Notes: generated from the sequence alone by a model not told the origin. Shown: positions 45,405-53,888, counted from the stretch's first letter. The stretch is DNA of 64,000 nucleotides from SZUA-229 sp036567985 (GCA_036567985.1 DATCTK010000012.1:1-64000); one strand, 5' to 3'. A program made the numbers and translations.

Positions 45405-46862
45405 CTATATTCGGCTTTCTTTGCGTATTTGCAGCATTAAATCCTGCTTTCTAGACTCAAGGCGTTGCCGGGTTAATGGTGACAGCTCGCTTTGCTGCAG
45501 TGCATTTTCAATTTGCTGAACAGCCTGCTTTAGATAACCTTCCTGCTGATACTCATGGCTGGTGGCCTCCAGCGCGAGGGCAATATTGTTTTCGATAAAA
45601 TAGGCACGAGCCAGTGTCTGGTAGACCACGGCCTTTTTCTGTGATCGCAGTTGCTGATTCAGCAGCAGTATGGCCTGATTGGCTTGCTGGTTATCAATCA
45701 GTGAGCGTGCGTATCTAATCGATACTGGCAGGTAGTTGGGGTAGAGCTCGTTGAGCTGCTGCAACAGTTTCAGGTTCTGTTTCGGCTGGTTGGCAGCAAG
45801 GTAGGCATCGGCCAGGGCGAGCTTGATCCAGGGATGGTCCTCGACCCGGCTTAATTGCGTCAGTTTTTCAATCGCCTGATCAAACTGGTGGCTGGCGGTG
45901 TAAGCCAGGCCCAGGGTGTAATCATTGACGATGCCGGCTTCGCCGTGATCCGCCAGCTGCCTGGCCAGGCGGGCCGGATCCTTGTGGGTCTGTAGCAGAA
46001 TGCGGCTGCGTACCAGCTGGAAATCCAGGCTGTCGTCACGCAGTGAACGGCTTTGTTCGCTAATGCGGTTTCTCGCCTCGGCCACCCGGGTGCTGTTAAG
46101 CGGATGGGTGCGCAGGTATTCCATTTGTGAGAACAGGTTATTGTTGTCGGTGTTTTTGAGCAGGGTCTCGAAAAAACTGGCCATGCCTTCAGGGTTGATC
46201 CCGGCTTCTTCCAGTATACGGATGCCGATTCTGTCCGCCTCATGCTCGTTGCTGCGGGTAAAATTAATCTGTGACTGGATCATTGCGGCCTGGCCGCCAT
46301 AAATCAACGCGGCCCCGGCATCGGGGTTTTGTGAGGCAAGCAGAATGCCCGCCAGTATGGTGGCAAACATGGTGGCGGGGTTGGTGTTTGACTCGGTGAG
46401 TGCCCGTGCCAGGTGGCGTTGTGTGACATGGGATATCTCATGGGCCATAACCCCGGCAAATTCACTTTCATTCTCTGCTGCCAGTATCAGGCCAGTGTGG
46501 AAGCCCAGATGGGCGTCAGGGCCCGCAAAAGCGTTGATACTGTTGATGTCGATAACAAAAAACTTGAAATTACGCTCCACATGCTCGGTGTGGGATACCA
46601 GTCGCTGGCCCAGGGTGTTCAGGTAGTCGTCGACCTCGAGGTCTTCAATAAACGGCACATTGGCACGCAGGGTCATATAAAACTGCTTGCCCATCAGGTA
46701 CTCGTTAAACGGGCTAAAGCTCTGCTGGGTGGGGTCACCCAGGGTTGGCAGCTCTGCCTGAGCGGGTGCCAGTGCTAAACAGCCCGATAGCGCAATGAAA
46801 GCGGCGGTCAGCAGTGTATTTAGTGGTTTTGTCCGGCTGGTATATTTCAATATGAATGCCAT
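45405..46862 (-). CDS. M48-family periplasmic metalloprotease (BepA-like)
   Basis: Zinc metalloprotease with C-terminal TPR repeats, like BepA/YfgC, which monitors assembly of outer-membrane proteins such as LptD. From ATG 46862 the protein has 485 residues: a signal peptide (to about 36, AQA|EL), HEISH at 141-145, a third ligand in NEHEADR near 205, and TPR-like helices from about 270 on. The frame is open upstream to 46964, but that extension would place residues before an obvious signal peptide. It follows the divergence point behind soxX on the same strand. Confidence 0.9.
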   Translation of the reverse strand: MAFILKYTSRTKPLNTLLTAAFIALSGCLALAPAQAELPTLGDPTQQSFSPFNEYLMGKQFYMTLRANVPFIEDLEVDDYLNTLGQRLVSHTEHVERNFKFFVIDINSINAFAGPDAHLGFHTGLILAAENESEFAGVMAHEISHVTQRHLARALTESNTNPATMFATILAGILLASQNPDAGAALIYGGQAAMIQSQINFTRSNEHEADRIGIRILEEAGINPEGMASFFETLLKNTDNNNLFSQMEYLRTHPLNSTRVAEARNRISEQSRSLRDDSLDFQLVRSRILLQTHKDPARLARQLADHGEAGIVNDYTLGLAYTASHQFDQAIEKLTQLSRVEDHPWIKLALADAYLAANQPKQNLKLLQQLNELYPNYLPVSIRYARSLIDNQQANQAILLLNQQLRSQKKAVVYQTLARAYFIENNIALALEATSHEYQQEGYLKQAVQQIENALQQSELSPLTRQRLESRKQDLMLQIRKESRI

Positions 46863-47000
46863 GCCGGCACGGGTTTCGTGCCGGTATTTAAAGTTTAAAT
46901 CTCGCCTTGTAGGACATCTTTCCTGAAAATAAGTGCCCTTGAGAACAGTTATGGAGTATGGCATATCGTTGTCGGCAGCAAAAAGCGCCCCTGTTCTTTT

Positions 47001-47128
47001 GACTCACGACAAAGGACTAACGACTAACGACTAACGACTAACGACCAATGACTACTGTATACCGCACATCCTGTGCATATCGCTACCGGCATCCTTGTCT
47101 CTCGCGAAATACCGCACATCCTGTGCAT
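47001..47128 (-). repeat. Terminator-linked dispersed repeat, copy 2, with heptamer array
   Basis: Reading on the minus strand from the T-run of the dsrE2 terminator, the copy begins ATGCACAGGATGTGCGGTAT, continues TTCGCGAGAGACAAGGATGC, repeats the ATGCACAGGATGTGCGGTAT unit, and ends in eight in-phase heptamers. On the plus strand these are 47001-47056: GACTCAC, GACAAAG, four GACTAAC, GACCAAT, GACTACT. This is the longest copy and the only one with the palindrome twice. It fills the gap between dsrE2 and the M48 gene. Confidence 0.85.
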
Positions 47129-47161
47129 AAAAAAAGCCACCTGGGGTTCAGGTGGCTTTTT
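47129..47161 (-). terminator. Rho-independent terminator of dsrE2
   Basis: AGCCACCTG and CAGGTGGCT form the stem at 47135-47157. Read on the minus strand it is followed by seven T residues, about 39 bases after the dsrE2 stop. Confidence 0.88.
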
Positions 47162-47196
47162 CGGGTGCGGAAGCACCGGCTCAGCTGATTATCTGA

Positions 47197-47709
47197 TTAG
47201 ATAAACAGTGACTGGGTTGCATCCGAAGATTCTTCGAAGTAGGTTGCTGCACCAACGTATTCAACACCGTCGATAAACTGGTCATGGCTGTAACCGAACA
47301 GCTCAACCGTCATCTGGCAGGCAAGGAATTTCACTTCCGCTTCCTGGCACAGGTCGCGCAGTTCATCAATTGTCGCAACACCACAGTTAGAGATGGTTTT
47401 CTTCATCAGGGTGGTGGCAATGCTGTCCATGAATGGGATGTTCCACATGATATTGGGGATTTTAGGGCCAAAGTCGATGCTTTTCAGCCATTTTGGACCC
47501 ATTGGCATTTTCATGGGCATGGATGGGTTACCCGTTGGGGTCACTTTCAGTGCGCTGGTGTCTTTCAGAAGCAGGTTCAGGCCGTAGAATGTGTAGAAAA
47601 CCGATGCCTGCATACCCAGTGCCGCTGCAGTGCTGGCCAGAATAAAGGGGGGATATGCCCAGTCTAAGGTGCCTTTTGTTGCGATGATAGTTAGCTTTGG
47701 ATCGCTCAT
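47197..47709 (-). CDS. DsrE2-type sulfur-transfer protein (DsrE/DsrF/DrsH-like)
   Basis: A 170-residue protein of the DsrE2 group, which appears in sulfur oxidisers with rhodanese and TusA and is thought to carry or transfer persulfide sulfur in the cytoplasm. The family start TIIATKGTLDWAYPPFILA and the conserved cysteine region FLACQMTVELFGY (C131) are clear; C109 and C121 are extra cysteines. The Met/Pro-rich part at about 60-95 is partly hydrophobic. A rhodanese gene is divergent 388 bases away, matching the usual partnership although not in one operon. Confidence 0.9.
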   Translation of the reverse strand: MSDPKLTIIATKGTLDWAYPPFILASTAAALGMQASVFYTFYGLNLLLKDTSALKVTPTGNPSMPMKMPMGPKWLKSIDFGPKIPNIMWNIPFMDSIATTLMKKTISNCGVATIDELRDLCQEAEVKFLACQMTVELFGYSHDQFIDGVEYVGAATYFEESSDATQSLFI

Positions 47710-48097
47710 TTGAATTCACTCCTAATGTTTTGGCCGGGTCGCTGTGTTTTTGCTGATGCTGAAATTGCCACGGTGCTTCCGCTTAAACCAGTTTATAATT
47801 TAATTAATTAGTCGATCGTATTACTTTTTAGAGATTAACCATACAATCGAATGTGAATAAAAGGCAAGTATTAGAATAAGTTTTTTTTTATATAGTAGAT
47901 AGGTGGTTAATGATGCTGCGCTTATATTTGCATAAATAAAATTTATCTTATTGATTTATAAGGATATAAGCCTCAATTATGAGAATTTGGCAGAAATGGC
48001 TGTTGTGAAGGCTATCTGTGGTTGAGGTATATCCCGTGGGCAAAAAAATCGGTTACAATCTCAATATTAATGTTTTCTTATGTAGGTGCTGATAAAT
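47710..48097. other. AT-rich divergent intergenic region
   Basis: This 388-base gap between the divergent dsrE2 and rhodanese genes is AT-rich in 47790-47980 and contains short palindromic stretches (ATTTAATTAATTA, CTTAT...ATAAG). It should hold promoters for both genes. TACAAT at 48054-48059 is a possible -10 for the rhodanese, but no good -35 is seen. No RNA gene or protein is recognised. Confidence 0.5.
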
Positions 48098-48418
48098 ATG
48101 TACGGAATTAAAGAGCTTGATGTGGATACGCTTCAGTCATATCTGCAGGAAGGCAGGGCGCTGCGCTTGCTGGATGTGCGCGGACTCGCGGAGATGGCAC
48201 AGGGCATGATACCCAATGCAGAAAAGTTGCCACTGCACACGCTGCCGACCAGGTTGCATGAAATTGACAGTGATGAACTGACCGTTCTGTATTGTCGCAG
48301 CGGTGCAAGGTCTGCCCAGGGCGTGGGTTTTATGGCGCAGCAGGGTTTCGATAATGTATATAACCTGCGTGGTGGCATTATCGCCTGGGCACAAAAGGGC
48401 ATGCCGCTGGAGGCGTGA
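48098..48418 (+). CDS. Single-domain rhodanese-like sulfurtransferase
   Basis: A 106-residue cytoplasmic rhodanese. The active-site loop CRSGARS at 66-72 has the catalytic C66, and LLDVRG near 24-29 is the usual N-terminal motif. GTG 48086 is in frame, but ATG 48098 starts the conserved fold. It is divergent from dsrE2, so the two may share a control region and form a sulfur relay; that link is inferred from context. Confidence 0.92.
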   Translation: MYGIKELDVDTLQSYLQEGRALRLLDVRGLAEMAQGMIPNAEKLPLHTLPTRLHEIDSDELTVLYCRSGARSAQGVGFMAQQGFDNVYNLRGGIIAWAQKGMPLEA

Positions 48419-49150
48419 TTGGTTTTTAATGTGCCACATTGTGTGTGGCACAAGTGTGTTACAGCAGTATGCGCCCGGCTATCACAGTCGGGCGTTCATA
48501 ATTACAGGCTCTTGATTGAGTCGTTCCAGTAAATTCACCATTAAACCTTAGATGCAGTGTGGCACTGAGCTGCAAATTACACCTGAGTAACACCCAGTTG
48601 CGAAGGCAGGCAGGCGAGTTATGCCTGAAAAAGCTTTTATAGTTAAGGGTTATCAAGCACTCGGTTCCGTGAGATCAATAGTATGCAATTGTGAACCGGT
48701 AATTATCCACTTGAGCCACAACAGTAATCCGTGGCCGATGCCAACTTGGTGAATCAGCTCAGCGTATTGTGTGCACGGCTTAGCGTCAAAAAAATTATGT
48801 GCGTATTGAAGAGAAACGATAACGTCGCTGTTTTCAAAATGACTGATAGTCAGGTGTGATAAGTAAAGCAGGCGCGGCTAATTTATTAAAAATAAACATT
48901 AGTAAATAAGTAGATAATAATACTGATTGATTTTTATACAGGCTTTTATTGATAAATGCCGTTTTGTCTACTAAAACACTTTAAAACTCTGCGCAAAAGC
49001 CTTTAATTGATTGACTTTGCAGGCTTGTTTTGAGAATGTTTGCGGCTCGCTAGGGCAAGCATTTAATCTTTTCAGATGCCGGGATGTAGGCGTCATTACT
49101 ATAAAAATACGTTGCTACAAAAACGTATAATTCATTTGAGGATCACAATT
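48419..49150. other. Unexplained 732-base gap before the FadL-type gene
   Basis: No protein of believable composition is seen on either strand. A perfect 8-bp hairpin (GTGCCACA/TGTGGCAC, 48431-48451) follows the rhodanese stop without a T-run. The stretch 48880-49010 is strongly AT-rich. TTGACT at 49011-49016 could be a -35, but the base pattern 17 further on (GAATGT) is a weak -10. No tandem repeat or dispersed repeat copy is present. Confidence 0.5.
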
Positions 49151-50482
49151 ATGTCAAGTGGTATTAAGAAGTCCTTAATAGCCCTATCAGTTTCCGGTGC
49201 ACTGATTGCACCATCAGCATATGCAACCAACGGTTACTTTGCACACGGTTACAGCACCGCAGAAAAAGGTCTGGCAGGTGCGGGTGTTGCTTATTCACAG
49301 GATGCACTGTCTTCTGCGACCAACCCTGCGGGTCTGGTGAAAGTGGGTGAGCGTCTGGACGTGGGCGGTGCGATTTTCAATCCAAATCGTAAGTACACTG
49401 CAAGTATGCCAAGTGGTGCGGCGACTATCGGCAATACAGGTTTCCCCGCATTTCCATTAACACCGGGCACCTATGAAAGTTCGCACGATTATTTCTTTAT
49501 TCCGCACATTGCTTATAACTGGATGCTGGATGACACCACAGCGTTTGGTATTGCTGCATACGGTAATGGTGGTATGAATACAGACTATCAAACTGTTCAA
49601 AACCCAAATAATACAACCGGTACATTTGGCGGCGGTAATGCAGGTATTAACCTGTCACAGCTGTTTATCAATGCATCCTATGCCAAGCAGATTGACGATA
49701 AAAACGCGGTAGGTGCCAGCCTGATTGTGGCTTACCAGATGTTTAAGGCGCATGGCCTGGGTGCATTTGGTCAACTTGGATTCTCAAATGATCCAGCTAA
49801 TCTGACAGATAATGGTGATGACACATCTTACGGTTATGGTGTAAAGCTGGGTTGGCAGGGTGACGTGACACCGGATGTGACACTGGGTGTGTCATACCAG
49901 TCCAAAATGTCGATGAGCGAATTTGATGACTATGCCGGTCTATTTGCCGAGCAGGGTGGTTTTGATATTCCTGCAACCGCTATTATCGGGTTAGCATGGA
50001 AGACATCGGATAGGTCTACGTTGGTTGCCGACATTCAGCAGATTTACTACAGCGATGTCGCGTCGATCGGCAATGATGGTGTGAATAATCTGTTTGCCTG
50101 TGGTATGGCAGGTGGCGCACCCAATGCGTCCTGTCTGGGTGGTTCAAACGGTGCAGGCTTCGGTTATGATGACATGACCGTCATCAAGCTGGGTTATGAG
50201 TGGCAGCAAAATGATATGACCTGGCGCGTGGGTGTAAGCAATGGCGATCAGCCGATTTCTGATAAAGAAACCATGCTGAACATTCTGGCACCAGCGGTTA
50301 TGGAAACCCATTTAACCTTTGGTTTTACTATGCCTATCAGTGCCAACTCTGAATTTACATTTGCAGGTATGTACGCACCAAGCAACTCTGTAGAAGGTCC
50401 AACACAGTTTGATAATACACAGACTGTAAAGCTCGAAATGGATCAGTTTGAACTTCAGGGTACCTACACTATGAAGTTCTAA
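49151..50482 (+). CDS. FadL/OmpP1-type outer-membrane channel
   Basis: Outer-membrane beta-barrel of the FadL family, which takes up hydrophobic molecules. The 443-residue precursor has a signal peptide (1-25, AYA|TNG), the NGYFAHGYSTAEKGLAGAG segment and the NPAG motif near 61 typical of the family, and ends in an aromatic residue (MKF). GAGG precedes ATG 49151; the frame is open upstream to 49076 but that part is not family-like. A terminator follows. Substrate is unknown; its place beside sulfur genes is noted in the findings. Confidence 0.9.
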   Translation: MSSGIKKSLIALSVSGALIAPSAYATNGYFAHGYSTAEKGLAGAGVAYSQDALSSATNPAGLVKVGERLDVGGAIFNPNRKYTASMPSGAATIGNTGFPAFPLTPGTYESSHDYFFIPHIAYNWMLDDTTAFGIAAYGNGGMNTDYQTVQNPNNTTGTFGGGNAGINLSQLFINASYAKQIDDKNAVGASLIVAYQMFKAHGLGAFGQLGFSNDPANLTDNGDDTSYGYGVKLGWQGDVTPDVTLGVSYQSKMSMSEFDDYAGLFAEQGGFDIPATAIIGLAWKTSDRSTLVADIQQIYYSDVASIGNDGVNNLFACGMAGGAPNASCLGGSNGAGFGYDDMTVIKLGYEWQQNDMTWRVGVSNGDQPISDKETMLNILAPAVMETHLTFGFTMPISANSEFTFAGMYAPSNSVEGPTQFDNTQTVKLEMDQFELQGTYTMKF

Positions 50483-50510
50483 TTTAATTAGACTTTATCA
50501 AGTGTTGTGA

Positions 50511-50542
50511 AAAGGCTGCGCAATTATGCGCGGCCTTTTTTT
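50511..50542 (+). terminator. Rho-independent terminator of the FadL-type gene
   Basis: AAAGGCtGCGCA pairs with TGCGCgGCCTTT around ATTA, followed by seven T residues, 28 bases after the stop codon. Confidence 0.9.
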
Positions 50543-50629
50543 ATATGCTGGATGCATGGTATTTTGCGAGAGGCATGGATGTCGTTAGTCAAAAGACCAA
50601 AGACCAAAGACCAAAGACCAAAGACCAAA
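50543..50629 (+). repeat. Terminator-linked dispersed repeat, copy 3, with heptamer array
   Basis: Begins ATATGCTGGATGCATGGTAT right after the T-run, then TTTGCGAGAGGCATGGAT, then heptamers in one unbroken phase from 50581: GTCGTTA, GTCAAAA, and five GACCAAA (50595-50629). The rest of the 50483-50893 gap, 50630-50798, shows no gene or repeat. Confidence 0.82.
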
Positions 50630-50798
50630 GATATGGGTTGAGTCTGTTTGCGTTTATTAGTGTTCATTCGCGGGCTAGCGCGTTTTCATTTGATTTGATT
50701 TTTTAATTTTTGAAATAAAACCACTGCATTTTAGTGCTGTTTTTATATGTATTAGATTTTAATAATACTCTTAAATAGATGGATAAAAGATTTTTACG

Positions 50799-50828
50799 TT
50801 GACAACTAGTGCGGCGGACGTTTATTTT
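50799..50828 (+). promoter_or_regulatory. Promoter of the DUF302-like gene
   Basis: A perfect TTGACA at 50799-50804 and TATTTT at 50823-50828 with an 18-base spacer. The untranslated leader would be about 60 bases and ends in GGAG seven bases before the ATG. Confidence 0.5.
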
Positions 50829-50893
50829 TACCGCGCGTTACTTTTGCGTGGTTCTAAATAAAATACCTTATTTGAAAGGGGACGGAGTTTAAA

Positions 50894-51820
50894 ATGAAGA
50901 TCAAATCACTAACAAGAATAGCCATGGTTATGTTATTCAGTATGGCGGCGATGACTGCGCAGGCGGCTGAAAAATTATTGCCTTTCGCACTGGCGTCTAA
51001 TGATGCGGGTTCAATTGCCGATAAACTGGATGCAACTAAAGCGGCATTAACAGAAAACGGTTTTGATATTGCGGGCGAATATTCACCTTATTCTACAGCG
51101 CACATTATTGTTGTAACCAATGACGAGCTGAAAAAGGCCGGTGCCACACATGACCGTGCAGGTTACATTGCAGCACAGCGTGTTGCGTTAACCGAGCTTG
51201 ATGGCAAAGTACAGGTTTCCTACACCAATCCCGCGTATATGGCCTATGCCTACCATGTGAATGACGCGCTGCCAAAGACAAGCGCAGCACTTAAAGCAGC
51301 ACTGGGTCACGTGCAGGATTTCGGCCCCAAAAAAGGCATGAATGAAAAAGAGCTGAACAAGTATCACTACACCTTCGGCATGGAATACTTCGATGAGCCA
51401 TGGGAACTGGCGTCAAAAGGCAGTCATCAGGACATGGTGTCTACCATCGAGAAAAACCTCAAAGCAGGTAAATCCGGTGCCGGCCAGGTATACAAGATCA
51501 GCATCCCAGGTACGTCACAGGTTCTGTTCGGTGTTTCCATGAAAGCGCCTGAAGAAGGTAAGAAATACATGGATGAAACCTTCATTATGAGTGAAATCGA
51601 CTTCAAACCTCTGCGTTCAACTGCGCATCTGCCCTATGAAATACTGGTTAAGGGTGAGGAAGCGGAAGCACTTCACGCACGTTTCCGTATCGCGATTAAC
51701 TTCCCAGACCTGTCTATGATGGGTAGCAACAGCTTTATGAACATCATGCCAACACCGGATGCGATTCGCGCGGTATTGACCGATGTGGCTGGCGGTAAAA
51801 TCAGTGATGATTTCTTCTAA
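50894..51820 (+). CDS. Exported DUF302-like protein
   Basis: A 308-residue periplasmic protein with a clear signal peptide (1-24, AQA|AE). The N-terminal half (about 35-120: AALTENGFDIAGEYSPY, then RVALTE and VQVSYTNP) resembles DUF302 domains; the C-terminal half (about 175-300) has a similar strand pattern and may be a second divergent copy. It contains no cysteine, haem motif or membrane segment after the signal. It has its own promoter and terminator and lies in the sulfur region. Function unknown. Confidence 0.7.
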   Translation: MKIKSLTRIAMVMLFSMAAMTAQAAEKLLPFALASNDAGSIADKLDATKAALTENGFDIAGEYSPYSTAHIIVVTNDELKKAGATHDRAGYIAAQRVALTELDGKVQVSYTNPAYMAYAYHVNDALPKTSAALKAALGHVQDFGPKKGMNEKELNKYHYTFGMEYFDEPWELASKGSHQDMVSTIEKNLKAGKSGAGQVYKISIPGTSQVLFGVSMKAPEEGKKYMDETFIMSEIDFKPLRSTAHLPYEILVKGEEAEALHARFRIAINFPDLSMMGSNSFMNIMPTPDAIRAVLTDVAGGKISDDFF

Positions 51821-51844
51821 TTTGTAGAAATTACGACTGTTAGC

Positions 51845-51873
51845 AAAAGCCCGGCTATATGTCGGGCTTTTTT
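51845..51873 (+). terminator. Rho-independent terminator of the DUF302-like gene
   Basis: AAAAGCCCGgC pairs with GtCGGGCTTTT around TATAT, followed by a T-run, 24 bases after the stop codon. Confidence 0.9.
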
Positions 51874-51876
51874 GTT

Positions 51877-51952
51877 ATGCACAGGACGTGCGGTATTCCG
51901 CGAGAGGCAGGGAAGCAGTCGTTGGTCGTTAGTCGAGCGTCATTCGTCAAAA
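51877..51952 (+). repeat. Terminator-linked dispersed repeat, copy 4
   Basis: Begins ATGCACAGGACGTGCGGTAT four bases after the T-run, then TCCGCGAGAGGCAGGGAAGC, then five in-phase heptamers at 51918-51952 (GTCGTTG, GTCGTTA, GTCGAGC, GTCATTC, GTCAAAA). The rest of the gap to ilvB, 51953-52180, holds only a possible promoter. Confidence 0.82.
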
Positions 51953-52075
51953 GCCGGGAGATTGATACTGGCTAAACGGAGGCTTTGCCTGATTTGGCGC
52001 CGGCCTTATAAAACTTGCGTGTATTGGCGGGCCAAAGCAGTTTAAGCTGTTAAATCGCTGGATGAACAAAGAGTG

Positions 52076-52104
52076 ATGACCTGCTTCCTAAAGTAGGTTA
52101 CACT
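52076..52104 (+). promoter_or_regulatory. Possible promoter of ilvB
   Basis: ATGACC at 52076-52081 and TACACT at 52099-52104 with a 17-base spacer, about 77 bases before the ilvB start. No leader peptide rich in branched-chain codons is seen in this short leader. Confidence 0.35.
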
Positions 52105-52180
52105 TTGCGGCTTGCATATTGCTATGCGAAATCAAAAGTCCATGATTTATAAGGTTTTTTAAGGTTTGGAGACATCTAAG

Positions 52181-53887
52181 GTGGAAATGACCGGTGCAGA
52201 AATCGTTGTTCAGAGCCTGATTGAGGAAGGCGTCGAGCACCTGTTTGGTTATCCTGGTGGTGCGGTATTGCATATATACGACGCACTCTACAAGCAGGAC
52301 AAGCTGCAGCATATACTGGTGCGCCATGAACAGGCGGCTACCCATGCTGCGGATGGCTATGCGCGCAGCACAGGTAAGCCCGGTGTGGTGCTGGTCACCT
52401 CCGGCCCGGGCGCGACCAATGCGGTGACCGGCATTGCCACCGCCTATATGGACTCCATCCCCATGGTGGTACTGACCGGCCAGGTGCCCCGTGCACTGAT
52501 TGGTAATGATGCCTTCCAGGAAGTGGACTCGGTGGGGATTACCCGTCCGGTGGTAAAACACAATTTCCTGGTGGAAGACATCAGCCAGCTGGCGGAAGTC
52601 ATCAAGAAAGCATTTTATGTAGCCACCACCGGTCGTCCAGGCCCCGTGGTAGTGGATATTCCCAAGGATATCACCACCCATAAAATCGAATTTGTATACC
52701 CGCGCGAAATCAAAATGCGCTCCTATAACCCGGAGGTTCCATCGATCACTGGCCTGGGTGAGCAGCTCAAGCAGGCCTATGAGCTGATTATGGACGCCAG
52801 GAAACCGATGATTTACACCGGTGGCGGGGTTATCCTGAGTAACGCCAGCGAACAGCTGGTTAAATTTTCCCAGTTGCTGGGTGCGCCGGTGACCAATACC
52901 CTGATGGGCCTGGGCGCCTATCCGGCAAACGACAGGCAGTTTGTCGGCATGCTGGGAATGCACGGTACCTATGAAGCCAATATGAGTATGCATCACAGTG
53001 ATGTGCTGATTGCGATTGGTGCGCGCTTTGATGACCGGGTAACCGGGAACCTGGAAAAATTCTGTCCCGATGCGCGCATTGTGCATATTGATATTGATCC
53101 GGCCTCGATCTCCAAAAACGTTAAAGTCGATGTACCCATTGTGGGTGATGTGGGCGAGGTGCTGGATGAGCTGATCAAGCTGATTGAGGCCTCGGATCAG
53201 CGCCTGGAAAGCGGTGCATTGAGTTCATGGTGGCAGCAGATCGATGAGTGGCGAGCACAGGACTGCCTGAAATACAATGCCAACAGCGGCACCATCAAGC
53301 CCCAGTATGTGATCCAGAAGCTACATGAAGTGACCGAAGGCAATGCCTTTGTTACCTCCGATGTGGGCCAGCACCAGATGTTTGCTGCGCAGTATTACGG
53401 CTTTAATAAACCGCGTCGCTGGATAAATTCCGGCGGGCTGGGCACCATGGGCTTTGGTCTGCCTGCGGCGATGGGTGTGCAGCTGGCACACCCCGGCGCA
53501 CAGGTTGCCTGTGTTACCGGTGAAGGCAGTATCCAGATGTGTATTCAGGAGCTTTCAACCTGTTCACAGTACAACCTGCCGGTAAAGATCATCAACCTGA
53601 ACAATGGTTACCTGGGCATGGTGCGCCAGTGGCAGGAGTTTTTCTATGAAAGACGCTATGCCAGTTCCTATATGGAATCACTGCCGGATTTTGTTGCCCT
53701 GGCTGAGGCCTATGGCCATGTGGGCATGCGTATCGATAAAATTGAAGACGTGGTGCCTGCGTTACAGGATGCCTATGGCAAATATAAAGATCGCGTGGTG
53801 TTTATCGACTTTATGATTGATCGCGAAGAAAACGTTTATCCTATGATTCCTGCGGGTGCAGGGCTTAACGAAATGATTCTGATTTAG
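52181..53887 (+). CDS. ilvB: Acetolactate synthase large subunit
   Basis: Thiamine-diphosphate enzyme for the first common step of valine, leucine and isoleucine synthesis. The 568-residue protein has the N-terminal TPP-activating Glu in HLFGYPGG...VRHEQAA, an FAD-binding middle domain, and the C-terminal TPP motif starting GEGSIQMCIQ and ending NNGYLGMVRQW. The frame is open from TTG 52166; I prefer GTG 52181 because GGAGA is eight bases upstream. ilvN follows after one base. Confidence 0.95.
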   Translation: MEMTGAEIVVQSLIEEGVEHLFGYPGGAVLHIYDALYKQDKLQHILVRHEQAATHAADGYARSTGKPGVVLVTSGPGATNAVTGIATAYMDSIPMVVLTGQVPRALIGNDAFQEVDSVGITRPVVKHNFLVEDISQLAEVIKKAFYVATTGRPGPVVVDIPKDITTHKIEFVYPREIKMRSYNPEVPSITGLGEQLKQAYELIMDARKPMIYTGGGVILSNASEQLVKFSQLLGAPVTNTLMGLGAYPANDRQFVGMLGMHGTYEANMSMHHSDVLIAIGARFDDRVTGNLEKFCPDARIVHIDIDPASISKNVKVDVPIVGDVGEVLDELIKLIEASDQRLESGALSSWWQQIDEWRAQDCLKYNANSGTIKPQYVIQKLHEVTEGNAFVTSDVGQHQMFAAQYYGFNKPRRWINSGGLGTMGFGLPAAMGVQLAHPGAQVACVTGEGSIQMCIQELSTCSQYNLPVKIINLNNGYLGMVRQWQEFFYERRYASSYMESLPDFVALAEAYGHVGMRIDKIEDVVPALQDAYGKYKDRVVFIDFMIDREENVYPMIPAGAGLNEMILI

Positions 53888-53888
53888 T

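Noticed and set aside
47001..47056. A CRISPR array.
   Set aside because: The units are contiguous heptamers with no spacers, and no cas gene is present.
49126..49131. TATAAT close to the FadL-type gene as its -10 box.
   Set aside because: Transcription would begin within the ribosome site, about 13 bases from the ATG, and no -35 is present at the right distance.
52088..53086. A 332-codon minus-strand frame opposite ilvB.
   Set aside because: It is fully antisense to a conserved enzyme, His/Gly-rich, and covers the ilvB promoter and start.
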